This document shows, piece by piece, positions 10,121 through 21,224 of a stretch of DNA of 64,000 nucleotides. This DNA comes from Cricetomys ansorgei (taxonomy: Eukaryota > Chordata > Mammalia > Rodentia > Nesomyidae). The position numbers and the translations under genes are program-made. The notes beneath the pieces were generated by a model. It saw nothing but the letters and a program-made list of their open reading frames with translations, made no database searches and had not been told where the DNA came from. Where the stretch lies: NCBI GenBank assembly GCA_026225945.1, contig JAMJFZ010000320.1:11080001-11144000 (forward strand). Reading direction: 5' to 3'. Each line of letters starts with the position of its first letter. The first letter of the stretch is position 1.

Positions 10121-10268
10121 AGTCAGGCTTGGTGGCACATGCCTTCAATCTCGGCACTTGCAAGGCAGAGACAGGCAGATCTCTGGGCGTTCAAAGCCAG
10201 TCCTATCTGCATACCAAGTTCCAGGGCAGCCAGAGATGCATAAGAGAGAGACCCTGTCTTTAAAAAAA
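10121..10268 (+). mobile_element. B1 SINE
   Basis: 'gcttggtggcacatgcc' to 'agagagaccctgtcttt'. Intergenic. Confidence 0.8.
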
Positions 10269-10599
10269 GGTGAAGGGGAGGGAGATGGGGAGTAGTGGAC
10301 TCTAGACTCTGCTGCAAAATGGCAGAATAATCATGGGTAATGTGTCTGATAAAAACGAATGCACAACCACTGTGTAGTAGTAAGCTGCTGCACTTTCTTT
10401 ACACATTAACTAGTTTTTATAACTCCAGAAGATAAATAGCAAAGAATGTAGCCTCCAAACGTAAACTGCGATTATGACATTAAATGCTTAAGCATTTTCG
10501 TTAATCAGCCTTAGGTTATTTCATGTATAAAATAAAGTATTATGAATCACACTATGGTATAGACTTGTTTGATGTTGAGTAAGTGTTAGAAGTCAAGTG

Positions 10600-10726
10600 C
10601 CTGCCAGGCAATCCCAGCACTCGGGAGGCAGAGGCAGGTGGATCTCTGTGAGTTTGAGGTCAGCCTCAGACTAGTTTCAGGATAAACAAGGCTACAAAGA
10701 GAAACTCTGTCTCAAAGAAAAAAAGA
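10600..10726 (+). mobile_element. B1 SINE
   Basis: 'atcccagcactcgggaggca' and 'gagaaactctgtctcaaag'; 5' end shortened. Confidence 0.8.
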
Positions 10727-10776
10727 AGAAAGAGGAGGAGGAGGAAGAGGAGGAGGAGGAGAAAGAAAAAGAGAAG
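10716..10776 (+). repeat. purine-rich (GGA)n tract
   Basis: A/G-only tract of about 60 bp growing out of the B1 tail. Confidence 0.9.
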
Positions 10777-10824
10777 TCAAGTGCCTATCAATAGATACTG
10801 TTATCATTATCTTTTTAATTTGCT

Positions 10825-11046
10825 TAATATTTATTTGAGATAATGGTTTCTATAGCCCAGACTGGCTTCAAATTTACCATATAAAAGGATGCCCTTGAAC
10901 TTGGGATCCTCCTACCTCCACCTGCAGGAGTTCTGCAACTACAAGCCTTTGCCACCTTACCTGGGTTGTGTAGGACTGAGGAAAAAAACCAGGACTTCGT
11001 GCATGCTGGGCAAGCATCTTATCAGTTGAGCTGTATGCCTAGCCTC
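10825..11046 (-). mobile_element. B4-type composite SINE, antisense
   Basis: Antisense B1-like part then antisense ID-like part 'catgctgggcaagcatctta' and 'gagctgtatgcctagcc'. Confidence 0.65.
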
Positions 11047-11164
11047 AGCATCATCTTTTCATATATATGATCGCCCTCTGTCAACCTGCCCAACTGTCAA
11101 ATTCCTCAAATCAGGCAGTCTATTGTATGACATCTATATTGATTTATATCAAAAAGTTAATTAG

Positions 11165-11250
11165 GGTGTAGGAATGAAGCTCTGGCAGAGTGCCTTCTTA
11201 ACATATTCCAAGGCCCTGAGCTTTGATCACCAGCACCATAAAAAAAGGAA
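11165..11250 (+). mobile_element. ID SINE
   Basis: 'aatgaagctctggcagagtg' and 'aaggccctgagctttgatc', A tail. Confidence 0.55.
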
Positions 11251-11459
11251 AAACTTCACTGAATATCTAAAGTTAATTTTGTCCAACATAATCATTATAT
11301 TTTATCCAACTCAATACTGAAGTGATAAGATCTCAGGCTGAGGCAGAAGGGTCACCTGTTCTGGCCCAGGTTCAAAAATAACAAGTTCAAAGATGGTACT
11401 ACAGGTAGAGTTCTAGTTTCAAAACCAACAGAGTAAAAACTTCCCCTAAACAAAAAAGT

Positions 11460-12070
11460 GATGAGCTCTTTTACTCCAGTCAAATAATACATGTCTTTTA
11501 AATCTTTCATTATTTAGCAGCCATCACTTCTCTTCGTCTCTCATCCTTAAACTATGCTTGTTCAATCCTCTTTCTCCTCCTGGGCTTCAGCCCTTTCTCA
11601 TTTAAACTTTGTTTTGACTTCCCTCACCATTTACACACTTCTTGATCGAGATTATTCTGGCTCTTGGCTCTAGCTATTATTGAACACAGATGCTTCCTAA
11701 ACCAGAATTTCCCATCTTAAATGTTTCTACCCCAAAATCCTGGGAAAGCCTTGAAGGCAGAAAATTTAGCACTAAATGTTATCTTTCCATAATCACTTGT
11801 TCTGCCCGCTTCACTCATCTCCGTAATTGGTGTTCCTCCAAAATCCACCCGGTGCTCCAGGCTAGAAACCTCAATTACTCTCAATGCCTACCTTTGACTA
11901 AATCTCTGGAATCTGTGATTGATCTCGTTTCATCTCTACTGACACTTCCTTATCTCTCGCCTGAAATAACACCATCACCTTCCCAAAGTCCTTCCTGCCT
12001 CCATTCTTGTTCTTCTGAAATGAAAGTATAATTATTAATAAATATTTTTATAAATCAGAAATATGATTAT
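11460..12070. other. intergenic, nothing recognised
   Basis: Pyrimidine-rich sequence ('cctcctgggcttcagccct', several CT tracts). One 113-codon open frame (11690-12031) has no recognised domain and no promoter or splice context. Confidence 0.5.
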
Positions 12071-12075
12071 CCTCC

Positions 12076-12425
12076 CGTGGTGGTTTATATCCGGCTACCA
12101 ACTTGACAGGATATAGAATTACCTTGAAGGCAAATTTCTGGGCATGTATGTGAGGGATTATTCTAGTTGTGTTAATTGTGATGTGAAGACCCATCCTAAC
12201 TTCCAGATTGAATGAGGAGAAAAGCAGTTGAATGTGATTAATTGCTTTCTGATTCCTGACTGTGGATACCACGTGACCACTTGCCTCTGTCACCTCCCAC
12301 CGTGACTTCCCTGTCATGACTCTGCCTTCCAACTGTGAGCCAAATAGGGAGAAAAACTTTCTCCCTTAACATGGTCAGTTATTGTATACAACAATGTTAC
12401 AGCAATGATAAAGTAATATGGAATA
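12076..12425 (+). repeat. 5' LTR of the MaLR provirus
   Basis: Shares with the downstream LTR the order: 'ccaacttgacagg', 'gaagacccatcctaact', 'cttcctgactgtgg', 'aactgtgagcc'. First base of the TG end appears mutated to C. Confidence 0.65.
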
Positions 12426-13060
12426 TTGGAATATTGGTACCAAGAAGTGGAAGGGGAGGCTGTTCCTGTGGTAAACCTAGCCATGTAATTCTTAGGCATT
12501 TGGAACTGGTTTGCAAGAGGAATGTGGATAGTTTTGGAACTTTGGTATAGAAAAGCCCTAGCATGCTGTAAGCAGAGCATAATGGGCCATTATTGGAGAA
12601 ATTTTGAAGGCCATAATACCAAGAGAAATGCAGGCAGCAGAGACCCAGATTATGAGGATTTAGAAGTACAAGGACAGGGGGAGCGAACTAGGCTAAAGGT
12701 CATTCGTCTTATGCTCTGACAAATAATCTAGCTGCATCCCGGAACTTATGTGAGGCTGATTACAGGAGCAATGGACTAATTGACTGGAAGAAATAATTTC
12801 AAGATAGGTTAACATTCAGACTGTAAATTATTACTGTTTACTTCTCTCACCTAGGTCTATAGTGAGAAAGAGAGAACAAGACAGAACAAAAAGTGAAGTA
12901 GAAAGATGTTTAAAATGTGAATTTTGGCAAGAAATTTTGCACTGGGAAAGGTATTCTGAGGGCAAGACCCCACCCATTGAAAGCACCATCTAGTAAAAAT
13001 ACAAATTCATTTGAAATAAGAACTCAAACTGAGAATGCTGCTGAAAGAATTCCATTCCTG

Positions 13061-13255
13061 GGCCTGGAGAGATGGCTCAGTGGTGAAGAGCACTGACTAC
13101 TCTTCCAAGATCCTGAGTTCAATTCCCAGCAACCACATGGTGGCTCACAACCATCTATAATGGGATTAGATCCCTTCTTCTGGAACACAGGTGTGTATGC
13201 AGCTAGAGCACTCATATAAATAAAATTTTAAAAAAAGAAAGAAAAGAAACCTAAA
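13061..13255 (+). mobile_element. B2 SINE
   Basis: 'gcctggagagatggctcag' to 'aaccacatggtggctcac' and A tail; lies inside the MaLR internal sequence, so is younger than it. Confidence 0.88.
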
Positions 13256-14078
13256 ACAATATTAAAAAAAAAAAGAATTTCATTCCTTAAGGAAATATTT
13301 CCCCAGGGTCAGCACAGAGGACTGGAGGCAACTGTGGTCTGAAGGTACAGACTCCATCCTGAGTTTATAGCTGAGTGTGACGGATTGTCCACCTGGTGCT
13401 GGCGTCTAAAGCACGAAAGATGCAAGATCGACAGGGTATGGAGTCTTGCATCACAATTCCAGACATTGAGGCCAAGCAATCAGGCTGAGAGTCCTGGAAA
13501 GAGGGCCCTGAATGTCCAGCGCATACATATGTAAAGGTGAAGTCTAAGTTTCAGTGGAGACTCCAGGATATTGGAGATGCCAGGACCATGGAACATTCAT
13601 GGAGGAAAGCTGAAGGAAAGGAAAGGAGCTGGCCCAAAAGAAAGCCTATGTATACTGCAGGCAGTAGAGCTGGAGGAGTGGTCTACCCAAGTCCTTAAGC
13701 CCAGAAGATTCTCTCATGAGAGTCAGATGACAGATTTAGAGACAGGATTTGGTGTTAGTCCTGCTGGGCTGTAGTTTTGCTTCGGGATTATATTTCCTTA
13801 CAATGTCCCCATTCCTCACGTTTAGAATGAGAATGTTTACTCTGTATCATTAAATGTTGGAAATATGCAACTTTTTTTGTTATACAGTTGCCAATAGTAA
13901 AGAGATTGCCTGAGTCTCAGAGGTGACTCTGTCCTCACACTTTTGAGCAGTGTTAGGTTTGATAAAAGGACAATGGAACTTGTGAAGCTAGAATGCACTA
14001 TGCATTAGATGGCCATGAGCCTGTGGAGACAAGGAACAGAAGGCCAAGGTTTAAAGGTTTAAATGCCAAGTTGACAAA

Positions 14079-14792
14079 AGGTGATTTATAGCGATTGCCA
14101 ACATGATAGGATCTACACTCTCCTTTGAGCTAAGTGTGGGCATGCACGTGAAGGATATTCTACATGACATTGACAGAGACCTGAAGACATATTCTAACTG
14201 CCAGACTGAATCAAGAAAGAGGAGGAGGGGAGAACAAGCTGATCATAAGCATCCATTGCACTTTACTTCCTGGCTAGAGGTAAGTTGTGACCCATTGCCT
14301 TAAGAAACCATGACTTACTCAACTTGATATGTAGGAGAATATGCAGGCCTGACCTGTCAGCCAGCCTACTTGTTACACTGTGCTTCTAAATAAGAAGTAA
14401 TGTGAGTAGCAGGTAGTTGGCCTTCACAGGGGTTTGCACTCTCCAAGAGTCCTTTAATGTGCTACTTCTGAGCGAGTGGTGTGAGCACTTACTATCCAAT
14501 CTGAAGTAATGGGCTAACCAATCACAGTCTGTAGACTTCCACTGTGTAAGTGGCCTCTCGTGTGCATTAAAGTAGAACTGTTCCCTGAAAACCAGCTCTG
14601 GAGAGGTTTATCTCTGTGACCTTTATGACCCACAGACATTGCTGTCTCGGTGGGGATTGGGGGGCACCCCGGGAACAACAGCAATGATAGACTGTACTTT
14701 CAAGCTGTGAGCTGAAATAAATAAACCCTTTCTCAAGTTTCTTTTGTCAGGTTTTTTTTTTAATCACAACAATGAGAAATGTAACTGATATG
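14079..14792 (+). repeat. 3' LTR of the MaLR provirus, interrupted
   Basis: Left arm 14079-14316 and right arm about 14681-14792 ('caagctgtgagctgaaataa', poly(A) signal AATAAA nearby). The inner 364 bp is foreign. Confidence 0.6.
14317..14680 (+). mobile_element. candidate ERV LTR plus primer-site remnant inside the 3' LTR
   Basis: Sequence foreign to the host LTR with a CCAAT box ('ggctaaccaatcacag'), ATTAAA poly(A)-like signal and, at 14657-14675, TTGGGGGGCACCCCGGGAA, which partly resembles a tRNA-Pro primer-binding site of gamma-type ERVs (about 12 of 18). No clean target duplication found, so class is unsure. Confidence 0.4.
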
Positions 14793-14872
14793 TCTCCCCA
14801 GATCACTCATTCATGGCTTGTTAGTTGTATGAAATAATATCTTCTATTAATTCATGATTTAAAAAAAAATTA

Positions 14873-15005
14873 TTAGCTAGGTGTGATAGCACGTCTTTCA
14901 TCCCAGCACTTGGTGACAGAGGCAGATGGAACTCTGAGAGTTCAAGGCCAGCCTGGCCTACAGAGTGGGTTCGGGGCTATATAGAAAGAGCCTGTTTCAA
15001 AGATG
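14873..15005 (+). mobile_element. B1 SINE
   Basis: 'ttcaaggccagcctggccta' and flanking B1 words; diverged 3' end. Confidence 0.8.
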
Positions 15006-15009
15006 TTTT

Positions 15010-15085
15010 CTTATTTCATTTATTTAGTGTTCCTGTACACGTATCTGTAAATTGTGTTTATCTCCTGAGCCATCTTCTCAGTCAT
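15010..15085 (-). mobile_element. B2/B3 SINE fragment, antisense
   Basis: T-rich start and 'cctgagccatcttctcag' head only. Confidence 0.45.
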
Positions 15086-15089
15086 AATT

Positions 15090-15565
15090 TACAATCTTAC
15101 ACCTCTCTAGCCCATGTAACAGAAGTATGATGGAAAATGTGTAACAACCAGATCTCTAGGCGGGGAAATAAGCCTTGGTCTGTAGCGTTTAGTAATTTTT
15201 ATCGTGTGAGTAGAATAGCGTCATCATTGCTGCTAACCACGCGGAAGTCACCCAACTCAGGTCACAGCTGGGAAGGCGTAGACAGTTAATTCTTACGAGC
15301 AAGCTGAACCAGCTTCAGCACCAACTGTTCGATAGAAGCTCTGAGCCTCTCTTGACCCTCTCTTCACCTTCACACCTTGCGCGCTCCCTTCCCACACTTT
15401 AACACAAATGATTTCAAGTACGTATATCCAACTTTCCAAACACAAGTGTGTTTAAGCGATGTATGATTTTAAAGCGTGTTTACGAATAAGTGTCACATAA
15501 ATATATGATGGGTGCATGACAGACTTGAGTTCTTGTATCAATATTATTTAACAAACCGTTGGTCT
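15090..15565. other. intergenic, nothing recognised
   Basis: No repeat, ORF or RNA gene that I can name. Ordinary base composition with a few CpGs near 15235-15300. Confidence 0.5.
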
Positions 15566-15569
15566 GCGT

Positions 15570-15979
15570 GCTAGTTAAGTTTTTGTCCATTTTACACAAA
15601 GTAGAGTAGCTTGAGAAAAGACCATCTCAGGCAAGGAATTGCTTTCATCAGACTGGCTCGTGAGCATGTCTGTGGGGCATTTTCTTGATTGCTGATTATG
15701 TGGAATGGCCCAGTTCACTGTGGACTGTGCCATTCCCGGGCAGGTGGGCCTCGGCTGCGTAAGAAACGTAGTTGAGAAAGCCAGAGCAAGCAAGCCGGGA
15801 AGCAGTGTTCCTCTACCACGTCTCTGTTTCAGATCTTGCCTCCAGGTTCCTGCGTAGAGCTCCTGCCCCGGGCTTCCCTCAGTGGTGGACTGTAACCTCT
15901 CGCTCAAATAAGCCCTTCCCTCCCACATGTTGCTTTTGGTCAGTGTTTTATCATAACAACAACGAGTCGATTTAGGACA
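15570..15979 (+). mobile_element. solo MaLR-type LTR
   Basis: 'gcatgtctgtggggcatttt', 'ggcccagttcactgtgg', 'tgcctccaggttcctgc' and terminal 'tttaggaca' match a common rodent LTR; AAATAA signal at about 15905. 5' border approximate. Confidence 0.6.
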
Positions 15980-16051
15980 ACACTCTTTATGAATGTGTTA
16001 TGACAATCATGTTTTCAACATTTTAACGTTTCAATTATACATTTTTTTTTT

Positions 16052-16110
16052 CAGGTCCTATGGATCAAACCCAGAGCCTTGTGTATTCTAGGTAAGTGCT
16101 CTGCCACTGA
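16052..16110 (-). mobile_element. ID/B4 SINE fragment, antisense
   Basis: 'ggatcaaacccagagccttg' and 'gtaagtgctctgccactga'. Confidence 0.6.
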
Positions 16111-16114
16111 ATTT

Positions 16115-16645
16115 AAAATTTATAGTTTGTAAACTAAACATCAATTATTAAACTGGTAAATAAATTTTAAATCCCTGTTAAATTTATGCTAGGTTGAGGA
16201 ACTGTGCATTCTCTCTGTCAAGGAAGAGCAAGTGTGAAACTGTCATCTCTTATTTTCTACAATGGAACTGTAACTACAATTAGTGACACAGGTTCTTTAA
16301 CAGTTACTATTCTGGAAAGGAACCTTTATGTTATTCTAACCACATTAGGTCACCAACCATCTAGAGCTGTGAGCTTTCACACTTCAGTGCTTCGTCACAC
16401 TTGTGTCCCATCTGCTTAAAGGACTCCTTCTGCCTAGTGAGTTAACAAAAGCTCCATCCTGCTGTGTTGGGCACTTTTTTGAGTACTTTAGCTTTATCAG
16501 CTTGAGTGGTCCTTACATTGTGAAGGCTTATGTTGACACTGGGCTCAGAATGGCTTGTACCTCTTCTTTCCTGCTGTATAAAACCCTTCCACGCTGTCTT
16601 TCAAACTTAAGTCCTTGATTTCAAAGTCAGTTCTTTTTTTCTTCT
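16115..16645. other. intergenic, nothing recognised
   Basis: AT-rich unique-looking sequence. Two open frames of about 71 codons (16204-16419, 16403-16618) show no domain or codon bias that I can see. Confidence 0.5.
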
Positions 16646-16649
16646 TTCT

Positions 16650-16826
16650 CTTTCTTTCTTTTTTTGTTTTGTTTTCTTGCTTTTTTGAGACAGGGTTTCT
16701 CTGTTGTGACTCTGGCTGTCCTGGAACTCACTCTGTAGACCAGGCTGGCCTTGAGCTCACAGAGATCCGCCTGCCTCTGCCTTCTGGGTGCTGGGATTAA
16801 AGATGTGTACCACCATTGCCTGGCTA
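16650..16826 (-). mobile_element. B1 SINE, antisense ('gttgtgactc' variant)
   Basis: 'gagacagggtttctctgttg' and 'gtagaccaggctggcc'; the antisense form of the gttacaaca variant with one change. Confidence 0.9.
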
Positions 16827-17007
16827 GTTTTTTTTTTTTTTTTTCCCTAAAGCAAATTAAAGTGGCTTGTTCATCTTTGAAATAATACCTCTGAATGAAA
16901 AAAAAAATGAGGAATGAGGACATGACCAGTCCTAGGTATGGTGGAGGAGAAAGCTTTGTTGTATATATGAGGGAGAAAACACCAGAAGCATCTAAAAGGA
17001 TCCAGAC

Positions 17008-17625
17008 CAGTGGTTCTCAACCTTCCTAAAGCTTATGACCCTTTAGCACAGTTCCTTAAATTATTTTTGTTGCTATTTCATGACTGAAATTTTACTACTG
17101 TTATGAATCGTTATGTAAATATTGAAAGGACCTCGGAGTCTGCCCAGAACACACCCAGGCACCAGATTCTTAGCACAAAGAAGATGTATTTGCTTCCGAG
17201 GAGCAGAGGGCAGGGAACAGGAGGAACGGAATGGGGAAGAGGGATATTTTGTGTCCAGAGGGACAAAAGGACTACCTCTGGATAGAGGGAAAGCAGACAA
17301 AGAACGTTAAGCTAAAATGGTAGGTTACATAGGGTCCTAGGTGGGAGGGGGGAAAGGGAAGGTACTGTTGGAGAAGGGTTGGAGTGGCTGATTCTGATTG
17401 GCTGAGAGGAGAACAAAGAAGAAGAAATGTGGATTTTTTTGAAAGAAGTAGGACCCTGTGGTGGGATTTCTGAGAGATGGGCCTGTGTGTATGAGGCTAT
17501 GGCATCTCGTGACCCATAGCCCTCTTCAAGCTATGCGTGAGATGTACTAACAAATATCTGATATGCAGATGGACTTAGGCGATCCCTGTGAAAGGCTCAG
17601 TGGACCACCCAAAGGGGTTGCACCC
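17008..17625 (+). mobile_element. URR1 hAT-Charlie element split by a solo LTR
   Basis: Left arm 17008-17122 begins with the terminal repeat CAGTGGTTCTCAACC. Right arm 17553 to about 17625 continues 'aatatctgatatgcagat' and 'gatccctgtgaaagg'. The arms join exactly once the LTR and one AATAT copy are removed. The far terminal repeat is degraded. Confidence 0.8.
17123..17552. mobile_element. solo LTR inside URR1 (5-bp TSD)
   Basis: 430 bp beginning TG and ending CA, flanked by AATAT at 17118-17122 and 17553-17557. A 5-bp duplication fits the ERVL/MaLR class. A CCAAT-like 'ctgattggctgagag' is seen on the plus strand. Family not named. Confidence 0.75.
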
Positions 17626-18030
17626 TGCATTGCTGACCCATACTGAACCAAGCCAGTAGACAGGCCATGAGTTGGAGAGAGAGGGGGTAGAGTGAGATGG
17701 GAAGAGGGGGCAAGCAGAACAGGACAGATCCAAGAGCCAGAGCCAGCCAAAAGACCAAGAGAACCAAGAGGACCAAGAGACCTCATAGCCAAAGGGCTAA
17801 AGGGATCAGAGGCTGGGGGAAAGGAAGGGAAGCCCAGCTACTGAGCTGGAGAGGTTTAGGGGAGGGGGCAGGGTGAAAAGTTCTGGAAGGAGACACAGGT
17901 ACAAAGTAACACTTGCCCTGGGTTTCTTTGAGACCTAACAACCTCTTCTGTAAATTCTCTTCTGAATGAATTTTTCTGTTCTTTGTGTTCTCACAGTGTT
18001 TTGCTTCCTTCCAATAACTATAATAGTAAC
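17626..18030. other. purine-rich intergenic segment, unassigned
   Basis: Long A/G-rich stretch with near-tandem 'accaagag' units at 17752-17782. May be part of another ERV; I cannot name it. Confidence 0.4.
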
Positions 18031-18330
18031 ACCCGTTATCTAGTAAATTTCCTACACACTTGGCACTTTGTTAAACTATGTGCATAATCTCATTTAGTCC
18101 TCACAAATTACAGGAGTCAGATACTATTACCTCCTACAGGTGAGATAACAGTCTGGCAAAGCCTTAAAAAAAAAAGACAACCAAACAAGCAAACAAAAAA
18201 CAACAGAAACAACAACAAAACTTGCCACATTTACATATCAAAAAGTGCCTGCAGCAACATTTAAGCCAGAGTCAAATGACAGAGCTCAAGGTCTTGGTCC
18301 TGTGACCCCACATTCCTGCTATGATGAACT
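18030..18330 (+). mobile_element. MIR-like ancient SINE, interrupted by A-rich DNA
   Basis: 'ataatctcatttagtcctca' and 'gatactattacctcc' are MIR words; A-rich insertion at about 18165-18225; right arm around 'agccagagtcaaatgacag'. Confidence 0.5.
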
Positions 18331-18392
18331 CTTTGCTGGCAGGAACATTTTTTTACCTTTTCGTTTAGGCAACCAACCCTAGATTTTTATTT

Positions 18393-18548
18393 TATTGGTT
18401 TTTTGAGACAGGGCTTCTCTGTTGTAACTCTGGCTGTCCTAGAACTCACTCTGTAGACCAGTCTGGCCTCAAACTCACAGAGCTCTGCCTACCTCTGCCT
18501 CCCAAGAGCTGATATTAAAGACCTGCACTGCCACCACCACTGGCTTTT
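18393..18548 (-). mobile_element. B1 SINE, antisense ('gttgtaactc' variant)
   Basis: 'ctgttgtaactctggctgtc' and 'ctcactctgtagaccag'. Confidence 0.88.
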
Positions 18549-18553
18549 TAAAA

Positions 18554-18557
18554 TACA

Positions 18558-18593
<36 letters not shown>

Positions 18594-18600
18594 TATATAT
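18554..18600 (+). repeat. (CATA)n(TA)n microsatellite
   Basis: Eight ACAT units then seven AT units, at the head of the preceding antisense B1. Confidence 0.95.
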
Positions 18601-18604
18601 CTCC

Positions 18605-19550
18605 AAATGTGCTCATTGGGTGATTTTCCCCTCATCTTGGGGTGCTTTTTAAATTGCTTCCTTCTGAAGGGACATCCTTCTGCCAGCCTTGCTCCTCCTC
18701 CTGTAGGCTGGCAAAGAGATCAGAGCAGCCTTAATCACAGCTAAGGGCTGTGGTGACTTTATAGCAGCCTGGGTATTTCACAGCTATGAAACAGGAGTAG
18801 GGGCTCTGCAGCAGAAGCTACTTCTTGTTTCTCCTCTCCTTTCTGGAGACGGGTGAAGGCGTTCCTTCGAAGAAGTGTGTTCTTCTAGGGAGATCGTCAC
18901 TACCAGAAAGCCTCAGGTATTTTTAAAGGCCTTGTTTTATAGTATAAGATTAAATGTTAAGACGGAGCCAACTCGCATGCTATCTTCTCTATTCTCAAGG
19001 CCACGCCTCTCTCTCTCTTCCTCTCTTGTTTTCTGCTCCTCGCCTTCTTATTCTTCACTCTCCCTGTCCTATTGTCCTCAAACTCCAGACCTCAGATGGT
19101 CCTTCTGCTTCAACCTCCTTGTTAGCCATGTCTACAGGCTTGCGGGGCCACCTTAATCCCACATTCTCATTCTTCAAAACAGTTCGGATTGTTAGTTATG
19201 CATAAATTATCTCCCTAAACTCATATACCCCCCTGATATGCCCTCAGGAGGTAATGCAATTTCTTTCTCTTTTTAAGACATAACTCTGTGGTCACTTTTG
19301 TCTCTGAAAACAGCAAGCTGTGGCTGGGTGACAAGGAAGTATAGAATGTAACAGTTTTTCCTATTTCAACAATTTCCTTTTTGTTAATACAGAAAATTTC
19401 AAATGACGTTTACATACTCATTTATTTAGATGCAAGTAGATAAGCTGATAGGATTATCCTATATTCTTTTATTGTTTTTATATCTCAGCTGTATGTTTAT
19501 AACTCCCTAGATTATTTTTTTCCTACCTTATTTTGAAAACAATCCATTCT
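18605..19550. other. intergenic, nothing recognised
   Basis: Contains CT-rich tracts (19000-19060) and AT-rich sequence; no gene, RNA or named repeat found. Confidence 0.45.
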
Positions 19551-19553
19551 AAA

Positions 19554-19562
19554 ATATATATA

Positions 19563-19602
<40 letters not shown>
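19554..19602 (+). repeat. (TA)n microsatellite
   Basis: TA dinucleotides with one TGTGTG interruption. Confidence 0.95.
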
Positions 19603-19604
<2 letters not shown>

Positions 19605-19739
19605 TTGAAGGTGCAGGGATTACCTATATCTGCCTATAACTTTAAAAAATGCTGATTAAAGAAGCATTTATTAACTGTCAGTATTTAGACACACAACCTA
19701 ACAGAACTTTCCCCTAGCTCTGTTATCTTTACTTCTTTT

Positions 19740-19905
19740 TGTAGTAGTGAACTCAGAACCTCATGTTTGGAGGATAGCATTTCGTTACTGAGCTGTAGCC
19801 CTAGCCCCTTTTGTTCAGCAAAGATCTCACCATGTTGCTCAGTTCTGGCCTCAAACTTGCCTTCTTAGTAGCTAGAATTACAGTCATATACTACCATGCA
19901 TTTTA
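19740..19905 (-). mobile_element. B4/RSINE-type SINE, antisense
   Basis: 'gaactcagaacctcatgttt' (ID part) then 'accatgttgctcagttctgg' (B1 part). Confidence 0.5.
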
Positions 19906-20795
19906 AACATTTAAAATTAAGTTTTCACACCAGGGTCAACTTATGACATTTGGATTTTACATCCATATAAAGTAGGCATATTTCTTAATTAACCAAAAAA
20001 TTAAATGGTGTATATGTGTCCTTATGGATACATGTTTTTAAAATCAAAGTGGTTCAAAAAATGTTAAAGATGCTAAAGATTAATTCCACCAATATCTTTC
20101 CTAATTCTTACATATAAATGTGTGCACTACGAGTGCATATAAACTGAAACTTCTAATGTAGTCAGGGAACTACTATAATTAGAGCTATTATGACTCTGTA
20201 AGAAGCCCAGGGCAGAGAAAAGGCACCTGTGGGTGTTGGCAGTTTGAAGTACACTAGACGATCCAGTCTGTACTGTGCTCAGAGACTGACCTGGCCTTAA
20301 GAACATTTTAACTTCCTTGTGTTCTGTTCTGTTGCTTTGTATTTGTTAGCTCTAATATTTCATAATCAGGACAAAGCTAGTCCAAAAAAAAGGGGGGGGG
20401 GCTTTGTAACCTGTAAACCTCAACCAAACCAAATGTTGCTTTTAATATTTATTCTTCTGTAAATATTGCTGATTTCCACCTACAATTATTTTTAAGATAA
20501 AGAAATTCTAGGTCAGCTGAAGAAAGGGGTTGGGCCTGGGGATAAGGAATGTTATCTTCCTGAAGCACAGGGACTGAGAAAAGCAGGGTTCTGGGTGGAT
20601 CCTGTGGATGAGTCACCTGGCCAGGTACAGGAAATGGCCAGCCGTAGGCCACCTTCTCTAGTCTAGTAAGGCTCTGAAGTATGACACATGACTGTCACAC
20701 CAGTCTATCCCATAATAGGCATTGTTTATAATGAGTTGTTATGGATCATAGCTTCCAGTAGTATAATTTTTTTGTTGTAGTTGTTTTTTAAAACT
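19906..20795. other. intergenic, nothing recognised
   Basis: AT-rich. Contains an A8G10 junction at 20384-20401. No gene or repeat named. Confidence 0.45.
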
Positions 20796-20797
20796 TG

Positions 20798-20918
20798 ATT
20801 TTTTTTTTGAGAGGGTGTTGCTATGTAGATCATGATGACCTCAAATTTATAGTAATCTTCCTGCCTCTGTCCCCAAAGTGCTGAGATTACAGACCTAGGA
20901 GTCATCACACACAGCTTG
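20798..20918 (-). mobile_element. B1 SINE, antisense, diverged
   Basis: 'tttttttgagagggtgttgc', 'aaagtgctgagattacag'. Confidence 0.6.
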
Positions 20919-21224
20919 ATTACTTTTGAATATCTCAAATTGCTTTTATCCATACATAGTACTTCTGGTAAATTCTTGTTGGCTCACCTAACATATTTCA
21001 TGCATTGCTAACCTTGATAGGTGTTTTTCCCTCTCAAATGGCTGCATTCTCTATCTGCCAACTACATATGAACATTTTGGTGATTTATATCTTTCCCCCA
21101 AATCTGCTTCTGTGACAGGTGACCAGCAAATATGTCCCAGACACACCAACAGTATCAACTTGGACCCCTGCTCAACCTTCTCTGAGAGCAGACACTATAT
21201 TTTAAAATGATTAAAAGTGAGCTT

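Larger units (their letters stand above)
12076..14792 (+). mobile_element. MaLR-type non-autonomous provirus (both LTRs)
   Basis: LTR at 12076-12425, then a tRNA-Leu-type primer-binding site TGGTACCAAGAAGTGGAA (12435-12452), about 1.6 kb of non-coding MaLR internal sequence ('gaatgagaatgtttactctg', 'gatggccatgagcctgtgg', 'gccaagttgacaaaag'), then a second LTR from about 14079. Flanks CCTCC (12071-12075) and TCTCC (14793-14797) look like a 5-bp target duplication with one change. No gag or pol frame exists, as expected for MaLR. The second LTR is itself interrupted at 14317-14680. Confidence 0.7.

Noticed and set aside
11690..12031. 113-codon plus-strand intergenic ORF
   Set aside because: No domain, no promoter, no related copy, ordinary composition for pyrimidine-rich DNA.
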